Assembly: GCF_001435295.1 (NCBI RefSeq)
Contig: NZ_CM003594.1
Location: 620,001 to 684,000 of the forward strand
Direction: 5' to 3'
Origin: Psychrobacter sp. P11F6
GTDB lineage: Bacteria; Pseudomonadota; Gammaproteobacteria; Pseudomonadales; Moraxellaceae
DNA length: 64,000 nt
Shown: positions 58,846-64,000 of the stretch, one piece after another
Position numbering within the stretch: the first letter of the stretch is position 1
Layout of the letters: each line of letters begins with the position of its first letter
The notes under the pieces: model-generated
Told to the model about the DNA's origin: nothing
Database searches by the model: none
What the model saw: the letters and a program-made list of their open reading frames with translations, nothing else
Made by a program: the position numbers and the translations under genes

Positions 58846-60204
58846 ATGAAAGTGTCAATCGTACCGCTAAGAATCAGACACAAAGTAATAGCTTTGAGCG
58901 CTGCTTTAGCGCTATCGTTATCCGCGCATGCAACCAGTTTTAGCAGTACCAAAGCGCTGGCGGAACAAGGTCATGCCGCCGCTCAATATAGCATGGGCGC
59001 GATGTATGAGATGGGCGATGGTGTGCCCCAAGACCCTAATAAAGCGGTAGCGTGGTATAAAAAAGCCGCTGATCAGGGCGTGGCGGCAGCGCAATACGAT
59101 ATGGGCGCGATATATATGACAGGCGAGTATGTGCCGCAGGATTATGCTACCGGCGCAGAATGGTTCCAAAAGGCTGCCAATCAAGGCGACAGCATAGCGC
59201 AATATAATCTTGGCGCGATGTATCAAGAAGGCTTAGGGGTAGAGCAAGATTATGCCAAGTCGCTCGCATGGTTCGAGAAATCTGCCAATCAAGAGGAGCC
59301 ATTCGCGCAATATAGCATGGGCGCGGTGTACCAAGAAGGACTGGGCGTGACGCCTGACTATGCCAAAGCGGTCGAGTGGTATCAACGCGCCGCCGCACAA
59401 GATAATGTGATGGCGCAGTACAGTTTGGGCTTGTTGTATCAAAGCGGCATTGGGGTCGATCAGGATTTTACCAAAGCCTATGACTGGTATCAAAAAGCCA
59501 TTGAGCAAGGAGATCTTGACGCTCACAATAACATCGGCGTGATGTATGAAGCAGGCTTAGGCGTGACGCAAGACTATAGCGAAGCAGCCAAATGGTATCA
59601 AAAGGCTGCCGATCAAGGACATGCAATTGCCCAAAACAATATTGGACAGTTTTATATAAAAGGCTTAGGTGTGACGCAGGATTATACCAAAGCACTGTAT
59701 TGGCTACGAAAAGCCGCCGCGCAAGGTGATGATTTGGCGCAAAATAATTTAGGCTATATGTATGAGAACGGTAATGGGGTTGCGCGTGATTATGCCGAGG
59801 CTTTTAAATGGTATGAAAAGTCTGCCAACCATGGCAATGCATTGGGTATGGGCGGTTTGGGCTGGGCATACTATAGTGGTCAAGGCGTTGAGCAAAACTA
59901 TGTTAAAGCCTTTGAGTGGTCACAACAATCTGCCAATCAAGGTGAAGCTGCTGGTCTAAACAACCTTGCTGTGATGTACTTAGAGGGCAATGGCGTACCG
60001 CAAAATTATGCCCGCGCCATGACGTTATTTAAACAAGCTGCCGCCCAAAATCATCCGTTCGCCCCGCGTAATCTGGGGCTGATGTATATGAAGGCGCAAG
60101 GGGTAAAGCAAGACAACGTGCAGGCTAAGGAATGGTTTGATAAAGGCTGTGGCAATGGCGACTTGCAATCATGTCTTGGCTCTAAACTGTTAAATATGCC
60201 TTAA
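58846..60204 (+). CDS. Secreted Sel1-like repeat protein with eleven repeats
   Basis: A 452-aa protein with a signal peptide (about 1-30, ending LSAHAT) and eleven consecutive 36-residue Sel1-like repeats (about 42-437) of the form AQYNLGAMYEEGLGVxQDYxKA. It ends in a cysteine-containing cap (KEWFDKGCGNGDLQSC). Sel1 repeats stack into a solenoid that binds other proteins, here probably in the periplasm. AGAGGACAAA precedes the ATG. It sits between hsdR stub B and a small membrane protein gene. Long antisense frames in this gene come from the repeat codons and are not genes. Confidence 0.92.
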   Translation: MKVSIVPLRIRHKVIALSAALALSLSAHATSFSSTKALAEQGHAAAQYSMGAMYEMGDGVPQDPNKAVAWYKKAADQGVAAAQYDMGAIYMTGEYVPQDYATGAEWFQKAANQGDSIAQYNLGAMYQEGLGVEQDYAKSLAWFEKSANQEEPFAQYSMGAVYQEGLGVTPDYAKAVEWYQRAAAQDNVMAQYSLGLLYQSGIGVDQDFTKAYDWYQKAIEQGDLDAHNNIGVMYEAGLGVTQDYSEAAKWYQKAADQGHAIAQNNIGQFYIKGLGVTQDYTKALYWLRKAAAQGDDLAQNNLGYMYENGNGVARDYAEAFKWYEKSANHGNALGMGGLGWAYYSGQGVEQNYVKAFEWSQQSANQGEAAGLNNLAVMYLEGNGVPQNYARAMTLFKQAAAQNHPFAPRNLGLMYMKAQGVKQDNVQAKEWFDKGCGNGDLQSCLGSKLLNMP

Positions 60205-60234
60205 AATGACTTCCGCATATTAATAGATATAATT

Positions 60235-60615
60235 ATGAATCATCCCGATCCAATTACTAAGTGCTACAAGCAGCTATTCTGGGCGCTCATTTATAGCCCT
60301 ATTATTGCTTATCTAATAAATGCTTACTTAACTTACAGCGGGTACAAAAAGCACGACTCGAATTATACTGTTTCTTTAGAGTTTTTTAGTAGTACCGCTA
60401 AGTATATGCTGGACGATATTACCATTACTTTAATGTTCCTTTGGATTCCCTATGTTTGGATTGTAATTATTCCTTATCTGTTTATTTCTTATAAGGCACT
60501 TACTTCCAAAAGAGCAGTCGCTGAGAAATATAGAACGCTACTATTAACGTTTCTGCTAGTGCTGCTTTTTATATTTGCTAGAGAGTATTCAGACCTTATA
60601 GCGCTTTCGACCTAA
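60235..60615 (+). CDS. Small membrane protein of unknown function
   Basis: A 126-aa protein with three hydrophobic helices (about residues 12-32, 60-85 and 103-119). No family recognised. It starts 31 bp after the Sel1 gene and ends 41 bp before hsdR, so it may form a pair with the Sel1 protein: a periplasmic solenoid and a membrane partner. The ribosome site is weak. Confidence 0.65.
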   Translation: MNHPDPITKCYKQLFWALIYSPIIAYLINAYLTYSGYKKHDSNYTVSLEFFSSTAKYMLDDITITLMFLWIPYVWIVIIPYLFISYKALTSKRAVAEKYRTLLLTFLLVLLFIFAREYSDLIALST

Positions 60616-60656
60616 TTATTTTAAGCAAAATAATAATAAAACTAAACGGACTTAAC

Positions 60657-63600
60657 ATGACCAACGCCCACGATATCGCTTACGAATCTGTCTTCCAAGC
60701 CGATATCATCGACCAGATGCAGGCACATGGCTGGCAATTGGGTCATGCCAGCGGCTATCAGGCAGAGACTGCGCTGTATGAGCAAGATGTGCTGGACTTT
60801 GTGCAGACGACCCAGCCACAAGAGTGGGAGAAGTTTTGCCGTACCTTTCCTATCGATTCAGAGCGCTACTTTATCACCGCGCTGGTTAAGCAGCTCAATA
60901 AAGCCGATGAGCACGCCACCGATAGAGCATCGCGCACTTATGGCACGCTTGGTGTATTACGTCATGGCCTAAAGATTCGTAATGCTCGTTTCTCTCTCTG
61001 CCAGTTTAAGCCTGAGCATAGCCTCAATCCTGAAATTATGGCACGCTATAAGGCCAATATCTGCCGTGTCGTTCCTGAGGTGGTGTATAGCCCGCATGCT
61101 AGTTTAAAAGACAGCACTGACGGCAAGGTCGCTAAGCGTAACCGTATTGACGTGGTTTTATTCGTCAATGGCTTACCCGTGACGACGATGGAGCTAAAGT
61201 CTGAGTTTAAGCAATCGGTACAAAACGCTATTACTCAGTATAAGAGGACACGCCTGCCTAAAGACCCTGATACTAAGAAACCTGAGCCGCTACTGACGTT
61301 TAAGCGCGGCGCACTGGTTCACTTTGCGGTCAGTCAATATGAAGTCTATATGACCACTAGGCTGGCAGGTGACAGTACTTATTTCTTGCCGTTTAACAAA
61401 GGCACCAGTGACGGCGGCGCGGGTAATGATACCCCTGACGATATCAGCCAATATGCCACTGACTATCTATGGAATGAAGTACTCACACCAGAGAACTTAC
61501 TCGCCATCCTCGGCCACTTTATGCACTTGCAGATCGATGAGGAAGAGGACGCTATTGGACGCAAGTCTAAGAAAGAAACCATGATGTTCCCGCGCTATCA
61601 TCAGTGGGATGTGGTGACCAAATTGGTTAATGCGGCCATTACTGAAGGCGCTGGTCAAAAGTACCTCATTCAGCATAGTGCTGGCTCGGGTAAGTCTAAT
61701 TCTATTGCATGGACTGCCCATCAGCTATCCACCTTATACAACAGCGATGGCGATAAACAGTTTCATTCAGTCATCGTCATCACCGACCGTACCGTGCTTG
61801 ATGATCAATTGCAGGATACCATCTATCAGTTTGAACATGCCGATGGCGTGGTCGGTAAGATCAATAGAAAAGAGAGCGATGGCTCAAAGTCTGAACAGCT
61901 TGCGGCCGCATTGGTAAACTCGCAGCCAATCATTATTGTGACCATTCAAACCTTCCCGTTTGTACTTAAAGCGATCGAAGACTCAAGCGTGCTCAAGTCG
62001 CGCCGCTATGCCATCATCGCCGATGAAGCACACTCGTCACAAACAGGCTCTACCGCACGCCAGCTCAAAGAAGTGTTGGTCTCAGGTGATACAGAGAATA
62101 ATACTACTGAGAATGACGCGCCACTATCTAGCGAAGACATCTTGGATGCCACGCTTGCCGCACGCCGTAGCAGTCCAAATCTAAGTTATTACGCCTTTAC
62201 TGCCACGCCGAAGCCAAAAACCATTGAGCTGTTTGGAAGGCTGCCTAACCCTGACTTGCCAGCCTCTAAAGATAACCTGCCAGCCGCTTATCATGTCTAC
62301 TCAATGCGTCAAGCCATTGAAGAAGGCTTTATCCTAGATGTGCTTAAAAACTACACCAACTACAAAGTGGTCTATCAGCTCAAGCAAAAGCTGGCCGCCG
62401 CTGATGATGAAGTCGATGCACGCCGCGCCAAGATTAAGCTTAATAACTGGGTGCGCCTCCATGAGCACAATATTGCGCAGAAGGTTAAGATCATCATTGA
62501 GCACTTTAATGACAACATTAAAGGCTTACTGGGTGGCCAAGCCAAAGCGATGGTAGTAACAGGCTCACGTAAAGAAGCGGTACGCTATAAGCTAGCCTTT
62601 GATAACTATATCGCAGAGAATGGCTATCATCGTATCAACGCCATGGTTGCGTTCTCAGGGGAAGTCACCTTTAACGATAATGATCCTGATAGCGGCGCAT
62701 TACTTGGCGAGAAGTTCACCGAGCACAATATGAATATCGGGTTAAAAGGCCGCGATCTACGTAAAGCCTTTGATAGTGACGACTATCAAGTGATGCTGGT
62801 GGCTAACAAGTTCCAGACAGGCTTTGATCAGCCTAAACTCTGCGCCATGTATGTCGATAAAAAGCTAACTGGCGTGGATTGCGTACAGACCCTCTCACGG
62901 CTGAACCGTACCTATAAGGGCAAAGCAGAGAGCGGCACGTTTGTGCTCGATTTCTTTAATGATCCTAACGATATTCTTGAAGCCTTCCAGCCATACTATG
63001 AGAACGCAACCTTAGCGGATGTCTCTGACCCTGATAAGGTGTTTGATCTTTCTGAAAGACTGCGTGCACCTCAAATTTTCTTATGGCATGAGGTTGAGCA
63101 ATTTGTTGAGGCCTTCTATAGTAAGAACAAGTCTAACGCCGCCATCAGTAATATCTGCAAGCCAGCGGTCGAGCGTTGGCAGAAGCGCTATAAGCTGGCA
63201 CGTGAGCAAGCACAGCACGCCAAGGTGATGCTTGAGCGTACTAAAGTGACGGGCGATGTGGTACTGATGACCAATGCTGAGAATGACTACAAAGGCTTTA
63301 AGGCCGATCAAGACGCGCTGGAAATCTTTAAAAAGGACTTAGGTACCTTTACCCGCCAGTATGAGTTTATGTCGCAAATCGTGGACTATGACGACAAAGA
63401 GCTAGAGAAACTAAGCCTATACGCGCGTAACCTACAGCCGATGCTACGTGAAAGCGTGGACAATGAAGAAGACGTCGATCTAAGTAACATCGTCATGAGT
63501 CATTATCGCGTCTCAAAGCTGCATCAGCAGGACTTAAAGCTGCAAGAGGGTAAGTCTGAGTATCAATTAGATGGTGGCAGTGGAGCGGGAACGGCCACAC

Positions 63601-63935
63601 CTAAAGACAAACAAGAAGCGCTGCTGTCTCAGATTATTGATAGATTAAACGAGGTTTTTGCTGGTGAGGACTTTACCGATAAAGATAAAGTGAACTTTAT
63701 GAATACCATTTGGGATAAAGTCACGGAGAACGAGATCGTGGTCAAACAGTTCACCAATAACAGTGTTGATCAGATTATGCTGGGCGGTTATCCCAATGCT
63801 GCCGAGGACGCTATGTTTGATGCCAAGGGTACGTTTGAAGACATGACCATGCATCTACTGTCTAACCCGAATCAGTTTAAGCAGTTTATTCGATTGATGC
63901 TTGATACGAAGCTGGGTGATGAAGTTTTAGGATAG
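60657..63935 (+). CDS. hsdR: Type I restriction endonuclease subunit HsdR
   Basis: A 1092-aa motor-nuclease subunit. N-terminal PD-(D/E)xK nuclease: RIDVVLFVNGLPVTTMELKSE (Asp, then ELK at about 178). Superfamily 2 translocase motifs: Walker A HSAGSGKSNS (about 343), DEAH box IIADEAHSSQ (about 455), YAFTATPKPK and late NKFQTGFDQPKL and SRLNRTYKGK. The C-terminal part is helical and binds HsdM. It is complete and intact, 6.5 kb after hsdS, an unusual separation. The start region is duplicated twice upstream. Confidence 0.96.
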   Translation: MTNAHDIAYESVFQADIIDQMQAHGWQLGHASGYQAETALYEQDVLDFVQTTQPQEWEKFCRTFPIDSERYFITALVKQLNKADEHATDRASRTYGTLGVLRHGLKIRNARFSLCQFKPEHSLNPEIMARYKANICRVVPEVVYSPHASLKDSTDGKVAKRNRIDVVLFVNGLPVTTMELKSEFKQSVQNAITQYKRTRLPKDPDTKKPEPLLTFKRGALVHFAVSQYEVYMTTRLAGDSTYFLPFNKGTSDGGAGNDTPDDISQYATDYLWNEVLTPENLLAILGHFMHLQIDEEEDAIGRKSKKETMMFPRYHQWDVVTKLVNAAITEGAGQKYLIQHSAGSGKSNSIAWTAHQLSTLYNSDGDKQFHSVIVITDRTVLDDQLQDTIYQFEHADGVVGKINRKESDGSKSEQLAAALVNSQPIIIVTIQTFPFVLKAIEDSSVLKSRRYAIIADEAHSSQTGSTARQLKEVLVSGDTENNTTENDAPLSSEDILDATLAARRSSPNLSYYAFTATPKPKTIELFGRLPNPDLPASKDNLPAAYHVYSMRQAIEEGFILDVLKNYTNYKVVYQLKQKLAAADDEVDARRAKIKLNNWVRLHEHNIAQKVKIIIEHFNDNIKGLLGGQAKAMVVTGSRKEAVRYKLAFDNYIAENGYHRINAMVAFSGEVTFNDNDPDSGALLGEKFTEHNMNIGLKGRDLRKAFDSDDYQVMLVANKFQTGFDQPKLCAMYVDKKLTGVDCVQTLSRLNRTYKGKAESGTFVLDFFNDPNDILEAFQPYYENATLADVSDPDKVFDLSERLRAPQIFLWHEVEQFVEAFYSKNKSNAAISNICKPAVERWQKRYKLAREQAQHAKVMLERTKVTGDVVLMTNAENDYKGFKADQDALEIFKKDLGTFTRQYEFMSQIVDYDDKELEKLSLYARNLQPMLRESVDNEEDVDLSNIVMSHYRVSKLHQQDLKLQEGKSEYQLDGGSGAGTATPKDKQEALLSQIIDRLNEVFAGEDFTDKDKVNFMNTIWDKVTENEIVVKQFTNNSVDQIMLGGYPNAAEDAMFDAKGTFEDMTMHLLSNPNQFKQFIRLMLDTKLGDEVLG

Positions 63936-63963
63936 GTCATACAGAGAATAAAGGGTACATGGC

Positions 63964-64000
63964 ATGACAGATAAGAATATTAACCTTTGTGATACCGAAG
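63964..64000 (+). CDS. Start of a further gene, cut by the window edge
   Basis: An ATG at 63964 with AAAGGG upstream opens MTDKNINLCDTE before the window ends. It lies 28 bp after hsdR and may belong to the same unit. Too short to name. Confidence 0.4.
   Translation, partial: MTDKNINLCDTE

Noticed and set aside
58918..59695. Several long antisense frames opposite the Sel1 gene
   Set aside because: They are by-products of the periodic codons of the repeats on the coding strand.
58846..60204. Regular 108-base periodicity as a CRISPR-like array
   Set aside because: The period equals the 36-residue Sel1 repeat, copies are diverged at DNA level and there are no cas genes.
48608..64000. Prophage
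   Set aside because: No integrase, capsid, terminase or lysis gene is present within the window, so only an unspecified island can be claimed.

Overview
The window reads as a chromosomal segment of a gamma-proteobacterium of the Moraxellaceae, most likely Psychrobacter. The reasons are the dapC/glnD/map neighbourhood, a secreted family I lipase followed by its membrane foldase, moderate AT-rich composition, and protein sequences that look like Psychrobacter/Acinetobacter versions. This is an inference from gene content and was not checked by a search.

Layout. 1-13.9 kb is mostly housekeeping on the minus strand: an extradiol dioxygenase-like protein, RlmH, a YetF/DUF421 protein, a small membrane protein, the PBP4-type DacB, a DEDDh exonuclease next to a CBS/DUF294 nucleotidyltransferase-like regulator, DapC, GlnD and Map. 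14.1-18.5 kb (plus) carries the lipase-foldase pair and two lipoproteins. 18.6-28.7 kb (plus) is a YqiJ-like membrane protein, a YqiK-type flotillin, a giant (about 2050 aa) DUF3686/AAA ATPase and two tiny DUF2256 zinc-ribbon proteins. 29.1-33.1 kb (minus) is a single-chain restriction-methylation-specificity enzyme, followed by metH. 37.7-40.3 kb holds three consecutive fasciclin-domain lipoproteins, then an AGCS amino-acid symporter, a 1.2 kb gene-poor gap, LemA and two TPM-domain proteins, an adenine deaminase and a sirtuin.

48.6-64 kb is an accessory region. It starts with a tRNA-3'-end-like fragment, an immunity-like small protein, an orphan lipoprotein and a MITE-like inverted repeat, then a complete type I restriction-modification locus. 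hsdM and hsdS are adjacent, but hsdR lies 6.5 kb downstream. The gap is filled with Sel1/TPR-type proteins, a secreted protein, an unknown cytosolic protein and a small membrane protein.

The most notable observation is in that gap. Two fragments resembling the first 20-40 codons of hsdR lie between the cargo genes: a 40-codon stub at 58630-58752 and an older, stop-riddled one at 55929-56060. A Sel1 gene at 54204-54820 is split by a frame change at an (AT)n tract. A 14-codon tail resembling the end of the 57975 gene sits at 54837-54881. Together these look like a record of serial insertion or exchange of cargo upstream of hsdR, each event leaving a copy of the hsdR start behind. The cargo may be a set of variable, defence-linked genes; their functions are unknown.
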